64,000 bases of DNA from Pseudocalidococcus azoricus BACA0444 (GTDB taxonomy: Bacteria > Cyanobacteriota > Cyanobacteriia > Thermosynechococcales > Thermosynechococcaceae): the NCBI RefSeq assembly GCF_031729055.1, contig NZ_JAVMIP010000007.1, forward strand, positions 1 through 64,000. The letters are read 5' to 3'. Position numbers and translations under genes: made by a program. Within the stretch, counting starts at the first letter, position 1, and each line of letters starts with the position of its first letter. Shown here piece after piece: positions 37,675 to 46,486 of the stretch. The notes beneath the pieces were generated by a model. It saw nothing but the letters and a program-made list of their open reading frames with translations. It ran no database searches and was not told where the DNA came from.

Positions 37675-38064
37675 CTAAAATACTTCCCATTCGAGGGTCA
37701 GGTCATGGGTCTGGGGATAAACACAGAGGATCTCCATGCCGGCGCTGTCAGGAACATTTTGCCCAAAGGCTTCTAAGCTTTTCACAAACTGATAATAAAT
37801 GCACCCCCCCGCGGCCGTTTGTCCCCAAAGTTCATAAACACTATTGGTCGCAGCAATTCCGATAGAGAGATCCGTTAAGAATTTGCTGGGGGTACAGGCT
37901 CGAGTCGCTTCCAGCCAGCAGTCCATCGTTTCACAAGTTGTTTGGTTAGTGGGGCGGCTGAGGGTCTGAAAAAACGTGGTCGGGGCCTGGGCCAAAACTC
38001 TAGGCACGGCTGAATTTACCAGAAGCATCATGACCAGAGTATTGAGTAGACGCTGTACCACCAT
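37675..38064 (-). CDS. Secreted Cys-containing protein of unknown function
   Basis: The product is about 129 residues from the ATG at MVVQRLLNTL. The N terminus is a clear signal peptide (LLNTLVMMLLVNSAVPRVLA) with a likely cleavage site after ALAQ-like VLAQA. The mature protein has five Cys residues (TTCETMDCWLEATRACTP, GGCIYY, EILCVYP) and no recognised motif. It might be a periplasmic disulfide-containing protein. It lies just downstream of purF on the same strand, with a 42-bp gap. Confidence 0.6.
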   Translation of the reverse strand: MVVQRLLNTLVMMLLVNSAVPRVLAQAPTTFFQTLSRPTNQTTCETMDCWLEATRACTPSKFLTDLSIGIAATNSVYELWGQTAAGGCIYYQFVKSLEAFGQNVPDSAGMEILCVYPQTHDLTLEWEVF

Positions 38065-38106
38065 CGTTCCCAGGCCCAAGACAGGCAGAAAACACTCTTG
38101 ATTGAC

Positions 38107-39636
38107 TTAATTAGCGAGCGACTTTTCCAGTACCAGTTTGGAGCGTTTCACCGGATCTGGAATGGTAATTGGATAGTCCCCCGTAAAACAGGCTGAACAA
38201 AATTGACTCCCCTGCTGAGCTTTAGTGGCCGCAATCATCCCAGCCCAAGTTAAGTAACTTAAGGAATCTACCCCGATTTGAGCCGCAATTTCCGCAATGG
38301 TTTTAGTCGCAGCAATGAGTTGATCCTGGTTATCGGTATCAATGCCATAGAAACAGGGGTGAGTGACGGGGGGCGAAGAAATCCGCATATGAACTTCCTT
38401 TGCTCCGGCTTCCCGTAAGGCGCGGACAATTTTGCGGCTCGTCGTTCCTCGGACAATCGAATCATCCACAATCACAATGCGTTTGCCTTCCAAAACATCC
38501 TTTAAGGGGTTAAGTTTCATCCGGATGCCGGCCTCCCGCATGGCCTGGGTGGGCTGGATAAACGTGCGGCCAACATAGCGATTTTTAATTAAGCCTTCAG
38601 CATAGGGAACCCCTGTGGCCTGGGAATATCCAATGGCGGCGGGGACACCGGAATCAGGAACAGCAATCACCAAATCCGCCGGAACCGCAGATTCTTGTCC
38701 CAGTTGTTGCCCTAGACGTTGACGATAACTGTAGAGGGTATGACCTTCCATCAAGCTATCCGGGCGAGCAAAATAAATCATCTCGAAAATGCAAAGTTTA
38801 TCCTCTGGTGGACTCCAGATGTGGGACTTAAGGCCTTGGTCGTCAATCCAAACCAGTTCCCCCGGCTGGACATCTCGGACATATTCAGCCCCGATAATAT
38901 CCAAGGCACAGGTTTCGGAAGCCAGCACATAGTAGGACTCGCTAGAGTTTTCTCCGGCCAAAATTCCAAGCACTAAGGGCCGCACGCCATGACTATCCCG
39001 GATCCCCATCAGGCCGCTGGGTGTCCCGATAACTAAACTAAACGCCCCCTGAAACTGACGCATGGCATTGACACTGGCATCAATCCAGCCCAGGCCAGCA
39101 TTCACTTGATTGGCAATGGCCCAGGCCATGATTTCCGAGTCGGTGGTGCTAATCAGGCTGGCCTGGCTAGGCATTTGGGCCACAACGGTTTGACGCAGGG
39201 CCTGGGTATTCACCAGATTGCCGTTATGGGCGAGGGCCAGGGGGCCGAGGGCGGTGGGAACTAGAACGGGTTGAGCATTGACAATCCGGCTGGAGCCAGT
39301 GGTGGAGTAGCGGGTATGGCCAACGGCTAATGTGCCGCCCATATGTTGGAGGGTCGATTCATCAAAAACTTGCGAGACCAGGCCCATGTCCTTATGGAGG
39401 TGGACATCCGCGCCGGTAAAGGTGGCAATTCCAGCCGATTCTTGGCCCCGGTGTTGGAGGGCATACAGACCAAAATAGGTAAGTTTAGCCACTTCCAGGC
39501 CGGGGCCATAAATCCCAAAAACCCCACAGGCTTCTTCTGGTTTGTCGGGGAATTCCAGTAGGTCTAGGCTGCAATCATCAGAGTCAACAACAGGGTTCAT
39601 CTTACTGGGGTCAGAGGCAAGACTGGATTCAGACAT
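38107..39636 (-). CDS. purF: Amidophosphoribosyltransferase
   Basis: PurF makes phosphoribosylamine from PRPP and glutamine, the first committed step of purine synthesis. The 509-residue product carries a propeptide of about 36 residues that is expected to be cleaved before the catalytic Cys in EEACGVFGIYG. The glutaminase domain shows HRGQESAGIATF and HTRYSTTGSS. The phosphoribosyltransferase domain has the PRPP loop VIVDDSIVRGTTSRKIV. The cysteines of the [4Fe-4S] type are visible (HPCFYGID and SQFCSACFTGDYP), so this is the iron-sulfur form as in Bacillus. It is separated from purL by two small unknown genes. Confidence 0.96.
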   Translation of the reverse strand: MSESSLASDPSKMNPVVDSDDCSLDLLEFPDKPEEACGVFGIYGPGLEVAKLTYFGLYALQHRGQESAGIATFTGADVHLHKDMGLVSQVFDESTLQHMGGTLAVGHTRYSTTGSSRIVNAQPVLVPTALGPLALAHNGNLVNTQALRQTVVAQMPSQASLISTTDSEIMAWAIANQVNAGLGWIDASVNAMRQFQGAFSLVIGTPSGLMGIRDSHGVRPLVLGILAGENSSESYYVLASETCALDIIGAEYVRDVQPGELVWIDDQGLKSHIWSPPEDKLCIFEMIYFARPDSLMEGHTLYSYRQRLGQQLGQESAVPADLVIAVPDSGVPAAIGYSQATGVPYAEGLIKNRYVGRTFIQPTQAMREAGIRMKLNPLKDVLEGKRIVIVDDSIVRGTTSRKIVRALREAGAKEVHMRISSPPVTHPCFYGIDTDNQDQLIAATKTIAEIAAQIGVDSLSYLTWAGMIAATKAQQGSQFCSACFTGDYPITIPDPVKRSKLVLEKSLAN

Positions 39637-39881
39637 TGGGGAAGTTACCTAACCGCTATGCACGGGCTGAAGGGACGAGAAAGACCAAGGATCACTGATT
39701 ATAAAAACTGATGATGCAGAACCGAGGAAAAAACGAGCTTAAGAGAAGATTAACGAAACTACAGATAAATAAATTAAGGAATTTTGGACTTGTCCGGTCT
39801 CCCTCCGAGTTTAGATGCCTTTGTCGTAAAGTATTGGCTTGAGGCAGAACCAATAAAAGATTGAGACTCAACATCGTATCC

Positions 39882-40085
39882 TTAGACTCTGGCCTGGGGG
39901 AGCTTAGGAAAAAATTCCATGGGCAGAGACCTTAAGGCCGCGCTCAATTGCTTTTGTTTATCCTCAGAAAGCGAGTCATTCATGGTGACAATGCCCTGAT
40001 GCCCCGCTGCCCTGGCCCGTTGCTCCCCCAGTTGAAATAGCTTCTTGATCCGTTGACTTGCATCCCTAGTTGTAGTGTTAGACAC
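39882..40085 (-). CDS. Small basic protein of unknown function (pair member 1)
   Basis: The frame is open from an ATG at 40115 (77 residues). A GTG at 40085 is used here because it would overlap the upstream stop by only 8 bp. The protein is helical and charged: ASQRIKKLFQLGEQRARAAG, then DSLSEDKQKQLSAALRSL. No domain was recognised. It is encoded immediately downstream of another small gene (40078-40317) in an overlapping arrangement that resembles two-gene cassettes such as toxin-antitoxin pairs, but no known family was seen. Confidence 0.4.
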   Translation of the reverse strand: MSNTTTRDASQRIKKLFQLGEQRARAAGHQGIVTMNDSLSEDKQKQLSAALRSLPMEFFPKLPQARV

Positions 40086-40317
40086 GATCTTGCTCCGCTC
40101 TAGTGAGTTGACCATCAGGCAGGATTCCGATCACCGTTAATGTTGGTGGATAAAAGCTAACCGATAACACACCCGTATCTTCCTCTAGGTATTTATATTG
40201 CACAATCTCAAGGAACTCGTAAGTATTGAGGATGGCGTATTGCCTTCCAGTCAAATTCACAAGTAACGCATCTCCTGCTGTTTCATTTCCCCCATGCCAC
40301 TCCAGGCCAAGAATCAC
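40078..40317 (-). CDS. Small acidic protein of unknown function (pair member 2)
   Basis: The 79-residue acidic protein starts at an ATG at 40317 (MILGLEWHGGNETAGDALL) and contains several aromatic and acidic residues (YEFLEIVQYKYLEED, SVSFYPPTLTVIGILP). It is predicted to be beta-rich. Its end overlaps the next small gene. It lies between purL and purF in the same orientation and could be read through from purL. No family was recognised. Confidence 0.4.
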   Translation of the reverse strand: MILGLEWHGGNETAGDALLVNLTGRQYAILNTYEFLEIVQYKYLEEDTGVLSVSFYPPTLTVIGILPDGQLTRAEQDRV

Positions 40318-40348
40318 AACCTTAAAATTTTCACCAGTGGATTTAGTC

Positions 40349-42718
40349 CTACGAACTTAAGTAAGTTCCTAGCCCATTGGCCCAGCGATCCCATAACTCC
40401 TCAATCCTAACCTTGATTAAGGCCTGGTTATCGGCTGTTAAAATTTGCAGTTCTGCTGCGGTTTCAGTCACGATTCCAATCTCCTGAATCGGGGGATTGC
40501 CTTGAGTTTTCAGATACTCTTCCCAGGCTTCCTTTTGACTTGGATCAACCGCCACTAAAATCCGCGAGCCGCCTTCCCCAAAGAGCAATTCATCCCAACG
40601 GGAGATCCTGTCAGACAAAGCCCAAGGCAGGGTAATGGTTGCCCCAAAATTGCCACTAATACAGGATTCCGCCAGAGCTACCCCTATGCCCCCTTCACTC
40701 AAGTCATGGGCGGTGCGGATCCAGGCCTGGGCGATGCCCTCTCGACAAATTTTTTGCACCTGTTGTTCTAGCTCTAAATCTAAATAGGGTGGTTTACCCG
40801 TGACCTGATCATGGATCGTGGCCAAATATTCCGAGCCACCTAGGGAAATGGCCTCTGTTGTAGTCTTGGGTGTAAGAGGTTCTCCGAGTAAATAAATCAG
40901 ATCCCCGGATTTTGCCCAACCTTGTCCGACTGTTTTCCGCACATCTGTAACGCGACCGACCATACCCACGACCGGAGTTGGATAGATGGCCTGGGGTTTC
41001 CCGTCTGCATCCAGCGTTTCGTTATAGAGAGAGACATTTCCCCCAGTCACAGGTGTATTCAAGACGCGACAGGCCTGGGAGAGTCCCCGACAGGCTTCCG
41101 ATAGTTGCCAATAGCCCAAGGGTTGTTCTGGACTACCAAAGTTCAGGTTATCCGTCACCGCCAAGGGTTCCGCCCCGACACAACTCAGGTTCCGGGCAGC
41201 TTCGGCCACTGCGGCAATGGCTCCTTGGTAGGGATCGAGATAGACATAGCGGGGATTGCAATCCACTGTCGCTGCCACGCCCACATAGGGATTAGCGAGT
41301 TTCTCCCCAGTCACTGGCCGTAAGCGAATCACGGCGGCATCGGCTCCCCCAGGCCCTGTTACCGTATTGTTTTGCACCTGCTGATCATATTGCCGATAAA
41401 CCCAGGCCTTGGATGCCACTGTGGGAGATGCGAGAAGTTTTAATAAGACCTCAGACCAAGACAAAAATCCTGACGCTAATTCAATTCCGGTTTCAGAAGC
41501 AGTGGGGAGTGATGACACCGACCAGGCCTGGGCCTTTTGAACATACTCTGGCGGCTCACTTAAGGATTCTCGGTGATAGATGGGTGTATTTTCAGCCAGG
41601 GCCAGGGCCGGAATTTCCGCCGCAATTTCACCTTGATGCCGAATTCGGACAATCGGTTCTGCAATCACCCTTCCAGCGACGACGGCATGAAGTTCCCAGC
41701 GTTGGAAAATATCAATGATTTCCTGTTCCCGCCCGGCCTGGGCCACAAATAACATCCGCTCCTGGGATTCAGACAGTAAATATTCGTAGGGGATCATCCC
41801 GGATTCCCGCGCCGGAATTAAATCCAAATCCAGATCAATGCCCACCCCCCCTTTAGCCGCCATTTCCGCAGTTGAACAGGTTAACCCCGCCGCTCCCATA
41901 TCCTGGGCCGCCACAATTGCCCCCGTCTGAAACGCTTCTAAACAGGCCTCAATTAAAGATTTTTCGAGGAAGGGATCCCCAACTTGCACCGCCGGCCGAT
42001 CCGCTTGGGATTCTTCACTTAATTCCGCACTGGCAAAACTGGCCCCACCCATACCATCCCGGCCCGTAGTTGACCCCACATAAATCACCGGATTGCCAAT
42101 CCCTCCCGCCCCGGATTTAACAATTTCCGTGGTTTCCATTAGACCTAAGGCCATGACATTAACTAAGGGATTCCCGGAATAAACAGGATCAAAATAAATC
42201 TCACCGCCTACGGTAGGGATTCCTGTGCAATTCCCATAGTGAGAAATGCCGGAAACAACCCCATGCACGAGTCGCTGAGTTTTTGGATCCGCTAAATCCC
42301 CAAAGCGTAAGGAGTTTAAGAGGGCAATTGGCCTAGCTCCCATTGTGAAAATGTCCCGTAAAATACCCCCAACTCCGGTCGCTGCCCCCTGAAACGGTTC
42401 TACGGCTGAGGGGTGATTGTGGGATTCAATCTTAAAGGCCAAGCGCAAGCCTTCGCCTAAGTCCACCACCCCGGCATTTTCCCCAGGCCCCACGAGTATC
42501 CGCTCCCCAGTGGTTGGAAACTGCTTGAGTAAGGGGCGAGAATTTTTATAACAGCAATGCTCTGACCACATTACGCCAAACATCCCCAATTCCGCCGGGT
42601 TGGGTTTGCGCCCTAATCGGTTGACAATTTCGACATACTCGGCCTGGGTCAGTCGTTCCGCAGCCAGTTGTTTGGGGTCAATTGCAAATTCTGGAGCAAG
42701 GTCAGAGGCAGCAGACAT
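40349..42718 (-). CDS. purL: Phosphoribosylformylglycinamidine synthase subunit PurL
   Basis: PurL, working with PurQ and PurS, converts FGAR to FGAM in purine synthesis. The 789-residue length is that of the small, three-subunit type. Visible motifs include [11 protein letters not shown] with the conserved His/Cys near residue 50, [66 protein letters not shown] and [12 protein letters not shown]. These belong to the two ATP-binding AIRS-like halves. purQ and purS are not here. It is separated from purF by the two small overlapping genes. Confidence 0.96.
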   Translation of the reverse strand: MSAASDLAPEFAIDPKQLAAERLTQAEYVEIVNRLGRKPNPAELGMFGVMWSEHCCYKNSRPLLKQFPTTGERILVGPGENAGVVDLGEGLRLAFKIESHNHPSAVEPFQGAATGVGGILRDIFTMGARPIALLNSLRFGDLADPKTQRLVHGVVSGISHYGNCTGIPTVGGEIYFDPVYSGNPLVNVMALGLMETTEIVKSGAGGIGNPVIYVGSTTGRDGMGGASFASAELSEESQADRPAVQVGDPFLEKSLIEACLEAFQTGAIVAAQDMGAAGLTCSTAEMAAKGGVGIDLDLDLIPARESGMIPYEYLLSESQERMLFVAQAGREQEIIDIFQRWELHAVVAGRVIAEPIVRIRHQGEIAAEIPALALAENTPIYHRESLSEPPEYVQKAQAWSVSSLPTASETGIELASGFLSWSEVLLKLLASPTVASKAWVYRQYDQQVQNNTVTGPGGADAAVIRLRPVTGEKLANPYVGVAATVDCNPRYVYLDPYQGAIAAVAEAARNLSCVGAEPLAVTDNLNFGSPEQPLGYWQLSEACRGLSQACRVLNTPVTGGNVSLYNETLDADGKPQAIYPTPVVGMVGRVTDVRKTVGQGWAKSGDLIYLLGEPLTPKTTTEAISLGGSEYLATIHDQVTGKPPYLDLELEQQVQKICREGIAQAWIRTAHDLSEGGIGVALAESCISGNFGATITLPWALSDRISRWDELLFGEGGSRILVAVDPSQKEAWEEYLKTQGNPPIQEIGIVTETAAELQILTADNQALIKVRIEELWDRWANGLGTYLSS

Positions 42719-42864
42719 AAAGACTTCTTCGTGGAGGCTAACACTGGCATTATCTCAGAGATTCTTAATGGGGAGATTTATCTGGGCCTGTTTATCGAGA
42801 TTACTTGGGATTTCTGCAAGTCTTAGTAATCAGCCGCCTTACAATAGAAAATGCCTTAGGGCCT

Positions 42865-42951
42865 GGAGAGGTGGCAGAGTGGTCGAATGCGGCAGACTCG
42901 AAATCTGTTGAAGGGTCACACCTTCCGGGGGTTCGAATCCCCCCCTCTCCG
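42865..42951 (+). tRNA. tRNA-Ser (CGA)
   Basis: The 87-nt class II tRNA has the acceptor stem GGAGAGG paired with CCTCTCC, the anticodon stem GCAGA/TCTGT with loop CTCGAAA (anticodon CGA), a long variable arm TGAAGGGTCACACCTTC and the T arm GGGGGTTCGAATCCCCC. CCA is not encoded. A broken integrase gene starts 168 bp downstream, so the gene probably served as an attachment site. Confidence 0.95.
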
Positions 42952-43118
42952 TTTGACAACAATCTGAGACAGTCTGAGATTATCTAAAAGTCTTTACTGT
43001 CAAAGGGTTTAAGCCTTATTGGTTGTCTAAGTCAGTCTCAATTTATCTAGGGTAAGCTAGGGGTAACTGGGGGTGCTTTTAAGGGTAATACCCCCAGCGG
43101 TGAAAGGTGTTACCCCCA

Positions 43119-43873
43119 ATGCTGACAGAACTGGCTATCCGTAAGGCAAAGCCGACTGAGAAACCCCAAAAGCTCTTTGATGGCGGTGGGCTGTATCTAG
43201 AAGTCCCGCCCAAGGGAAATAAACGCTCCTGAGCCTGGGGCTTTACCCTGCGATCACTTTGGCAGATGCCAGACAGCAGCGGGATGAGGCTAAGAAGCTA
43301 TTAGCCAATGGCATAGACCCATCTGTAGAGCGAAAAGCAACCCAGGCCGCCAAGTTTGCCAGTGAGTCGGGACGGTTTGAGGTGGTGGCCAGGGAATGGT
43401 TCGGTAAGTTTCACGCTCAATGGGCAGCCAGTCACGCCAAAGTCAATATGCAACGCCTGGAGCGGGATGTATTTCCTTGGTTGGGTGATAGACCGATTGC
43501 CGACATAACAGCCCCAGAGGTTTTAGAGACTCTAAACCGGATTGTTAGCCGTGGATCAATCGAGACTGCCCATCGAGTCAGAAGTTTAATTTCTCAGGTC
43601 ATGCGCTATGGCATTGTGACAAATCGAGTTACCCATGATGTGACAGTGGGACTGGTGGGAGTCTTGCCCCCATCCCCAGAAAAGCATTTAGCGGCAATTA
43701 CTAACCCGAAACGATTAGGGCAAGTCCTACGAATGTTTGATGCTTACCCCGGTGGCCTGGTGGTGCGCTGCGCTCTCCAGTTAACTCCACTGCTCTTGAT
43801 CATTAGAAGCCTTGGTAAAGAATCCCCCCTCGTTGAGCCTAGGATGAAACCAAAACTTTGCAGGGATAGATAA
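43119..43873 (+). pseudogene. P4-type tyrosine recombinase (integrase), broken
   Basis: The first frame starts MLTELAIRKAKPTEKPQKLF and DGGGLYLEVPPKGNK, the N-terminal DUF4102 domain of P4-like integrases, and stops at a TGA at 43230. A second frame resumes right there as LLSLGLYPAITLADARQQRDE and continues with KKLLANGIDPS and a core-binding domain. About a dozen residues (the usual WRYRYRF-like strand) are missing at the junction. The C-terminal catalytic domain with R..HxxR..Y is lost: after about 43790 the frame reads non-integrase residues and ends at 43873. The element is therefore inactive. Its place beside tRNA-Ser fits a tRNA-targeted island. Confidence 0.75.
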
Positions 43874-43933
43874 TTCTGGGCTATTCTCACGAATCATTAC
43901 TGTTTACTATTATGATCATTTCTAGAGTTGAGA

Positions 43934-44218
43934 CTAACGCTTAGTGGCTTCCAACAAGGCCTCTCGTAACACTTCATCACTGACCCCATGACGTTTCAAG
44001 CTGGCAATTAGGGCCGCAACGGTATCTCCCTCTAAACGTTCCAAATCAGCCCGCAGTCCTTGGCCAATATAGGTGCGGATCAAAGGTTGATAACCCGAAA
44101 ACCCCAGCAAGGGGGCAATTCGCTTTAAGTCTTCAATCACATCCTCAGGCATCCGAATTGTAATTGCTGTCATTGGACGATTCTTATCGAGTCGCTGTTT
44201 AAGAGCCGTAATTTTCAT
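43934..44218 (-). CDS. BrnA/CopG-like antitoxin
   Basis: The 94-residue protein has a ribbon-helix-helix-like middle (MTAITIRMPEDVIEDLKRIAP, LGFSGYQPLIRTYIGQGL) typical of CopG/BrnA-like antitoxins. It follows a fragment with the C terminus of a BrnT toxin, overlapping it by 20 bp. The antitoxin gene is intact while the toxin is truncated, so the pair is probably inactive as an addiction module. Confidence 0.7.
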   Translation of the reverse strand: MKITALKQRLDKNRPMTAITIRMPEDVIEDLKRIAPLLGFSGYQPLIRTYIGQGLRADLERLEGDTVAALIASLKRHGVSDEVLREALLEATKR

Positions 44219-44330
44219 AATCTTGACGCTCCTGACGTGTGGCCTTGCGAGCCGAGATGATCCGGATCATGTCATTTTCTTGCTCAATATAAACAACGTA
44301 GAGGAGGCTCCAAGGAGCGTCTAAACCAGA
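44199..44330 (-). pseudogene. BrnT toxin C-terminal fragment
   Basis: On the minus strand, a short frame reads DAPWSLLYVVYIEQENDMI then RIISARKATRQERQDYEN, ending in TAA at 44199. This is the usual end of BrnT toxins (VYTERxGxxIRIISARKAT...). An in-frame stop lies just upstream and no toxin N terminus is found, so it is a truncated remnant. It precedes and overlaps the BrnA-like gene, as in intact brnTA operons. Confidence 0.6.
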
Positions 44331-44435
44331 TACCCGTTACGCTCTTTGTAATATAGTATTGTTCATAGAAAAGATAGACCTAGTGGATATTAACGTACCA
44401 GACTTTATCCATAGAATTTTGATCGGCCTGGTTTA

Positions 44436-45260
44436 ATGCGCTCCACCGATAACATCTGTAAGTACCTCGCTGAAAAATATCCCCAGGCCTTTGCTGAATG
44501 GCTACTTGGGGAAAACCTTGGCACAGTCACGCTCCTAAAAACAGAATTAGACTTAGAACCGATCCGGGCTGACTCAGTTACCTTTGTTCAAGTCCAAAAT
44601 TGCATTCTCCATCTGGAATTTCAGGTTGTCCCTCAAACTCAGCCCCCCCTGCCCTTTCGGATGTTGGACTACTGGGTGAGACTGTATCGCCGCTATCAAT
44701 CTGCCATTGTCCAAGTGTTGATTCTGCTCAAGCCAACAACTGCCAATGTTCCTGACCAATTTATCACCGCAACTACAACCCATCAGTACCGCGTGCTCAA
44801 ATTCTGGGAAGAAGATGCCCAGCAATTTTTAGAAAATCCAGCTTTACTACCTTTTGCTGTCCTGGCTAAAGGGGAAAACAGCCAAACCTTGATTCAAGCA
44901 GTGGCCCAACGCATTACCGCCCTTGAACCCCCAAGTTTGCGCCAAGAAGTGAGTACGGCAACCCAACTGCTGGCTGGACTAAAGTATGAGAAGGAGTTAA
45001 TTCAAGCCATTTTTCGGGAGGGCGTGATGCGAGAGTCAGTCATTTATCAGGAAATTCTGGCAGAGGGACGGGCAGAAGGACGACAAGAGGGAGAATCTCA
45101 GCTAATTTTGCGCCAACTCAGACGACGGTTTGGAACCTTACCTTCAGACCTAGAGAAAAAAGTGACTAGTCTTTCTTTACTAAAGATTGAAGCTCTCGCT
45201 GAGGCAATTTTTGATTTTGCTCAAGTTGAAGATGTCCAGGCCTGGTTGGATCAACATTAA
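44436..45260 (+). CDS. Rpn-family PD-(D/E)XK nuclease with DUF4351 tail
   Basis: The 274-residue product starts MRSTDNICKYLAEKYPQAF and carries the Rpn-type (recombination-promoting nuclease/putative transposase) nuclease core with ILHLEFQ and FRMLDYWVRLYRRYQ. The C-terminal DUF4351-like region has EILAEGRAEGRQEGESQLI followed by RQLRRRFGTLPSDLEKKV. Such genes are abundant and variable in cyanobacteria and behave like mobile or defence-associated genes; E. coli RpnA is a nuclease that promotes RecA-independent recombination. It is intact and lies in the accessory stretch between the BrnTA remnant and the HEPN gene. Confidence 0.8.
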   Translation: MRSTDNICKYLAEKYPQAFAEWLLGENLGTVTLLKTELDLEPIRADSVTFVQVQNCILHLEFQVVPQTQPPLPFRMLDYWVRLYRRYQSAIVQVLILLKPTTANVPDQFITATTTHQYRVLKFWEEDAQQFLENPALLPFAVLAKGENSQTLIQAVAQRITALEPPSLRQEVSTATQLLAGLKYEKELIQAIFREGVMRESVIYQEILAEGRAEGRQEGESQLILRQLRRRFGTLPSDLEKKVTSLSLLKIEALAEAIFDFAQVEDVQAWLDQH

Positions 45261-45436
45261 TCCCAGTACAATAATATTCAGAAATAAATGCATAAAGTTA
45301 AAAACCATCAATTTATTTAAAGACTATAGAGTTATTGAGAGCTAGACATTTTAATGTATTTATCAATAATATTTTAATAGATGAGATAGGTTTTATTTTG
45401 TAATTCTGCACATCAATAAAAATATTAAGGAAAAAT

Positions 45437-46375
45437 ATGTTAAATAATGAATTATGGACTCTTCGAGTTCCTTTTCAAATGATACCAGGAAAAGGAATTG
45501 ACGGTTTAGATCAACCATTTGAAGAAAAAATTGGAAATCTAACTATTAAGCTCAGATATGCACAACAATTTTATGTTTTTGAAGTTGAAGGTTTGGAAAG
45601 TGAGCAAGCTGACAAAGAGTACCTTAATAAAATATGCATAGGTTTGAGATGGGTAATGTTAAACAGTGATTTAGCCTTCGATATACATACGGATTTCAAT
45701 GAAGTTATTTATAATCCAACGCATAATTCTGATGGACTTGTTAATATAAATTATCCAACAGTCTATCCATCCAGCAATAAAATTTATACTGTTACTGCTG
45801 GCAATGCAGTTGCTACATTATTAACAGATGTTAATTATTTTCACTCATTACTAATTGAAGGACTTGATAAGAATAGTTTTGATATTACCTCTAATAAAAA
45901 ACTAAATACTGCATTTGAGTTATATAATTTGCATTATTATGAGCACTCAGAAAATGCTCGGTTTTTGATATTGGTAATGGTGCTAGAAGTGCTTAAGACT
46001 TCTTGCCCAAAGCAGCAAGTAGTTCAAACTCTAATAGATCGTTGGATTCAATAAATAGAGCTAGAGAAGAATAAATATCATGAAAATTCAGGCGAATATA
46101 AAGATTTATTGGCAATAAAAGACGAAATTTGTTTTCGCAAAGATACGTCCATATCAAGACAAATACAAACCCTAGTACGTGATACCTTCTTAAAGGAAGG
46201 GCTACCAGATCAAGAAGTTGACGACTTGGAAAAGCGTACAAAGAATATCTATAAACTCCGAAGTAAGCTAGTGCATGATGGTAAATTACCTGATCAAACC
46301 CTAAGTTCGGCACTAAAAGATGCTAAAGAAATTGTACGAGCTGTATTAAAAGCTAAATTTAATGATTTAGCATAA
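45437..46375 (+). pseudogene. ApeA-like HEPN domain protein interrupted by one stop codon
   Basis: An AT-rich gene of 312 codons in one frame is broken only by a TAA at 46052-46054 (WIQ then stop then IELEKNKYHENS). The second part has LEKRTKNIYKLRSKLVHDGK, a HEPN-type R-x4-6-H motif (RSKLVH), and before the stop ENARFLILVMVLEVLK is the usual preceding helix. This is the ApeA-like HEPN pattern, found in RNases of toxin and antiviral systems. The N-terminal 170 residues are beta-rich. Composition is much more AT-rich than its neighbours, which suggests foreign origin. The single nonsense codon may be recent or recoded. Confidence 0.7.
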
Positions 46376-46486
46376 TGATTTAGCACATTGTAGTTTGCCT
46401 TAAGTTAAAGTAAAGAAATTACAAGTATTGATTAGAGAACGTAGGCTTATATTTTAGATGCCATAGAATAATGTTTTCTTTAGAAT

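Noticed and set aside
39692..39874. 60-codon frame upstream of purF
   Set aside because: It lies in the likely purF promoter region and has a low-complexity Phe/Leu/Ser composition without a motif.
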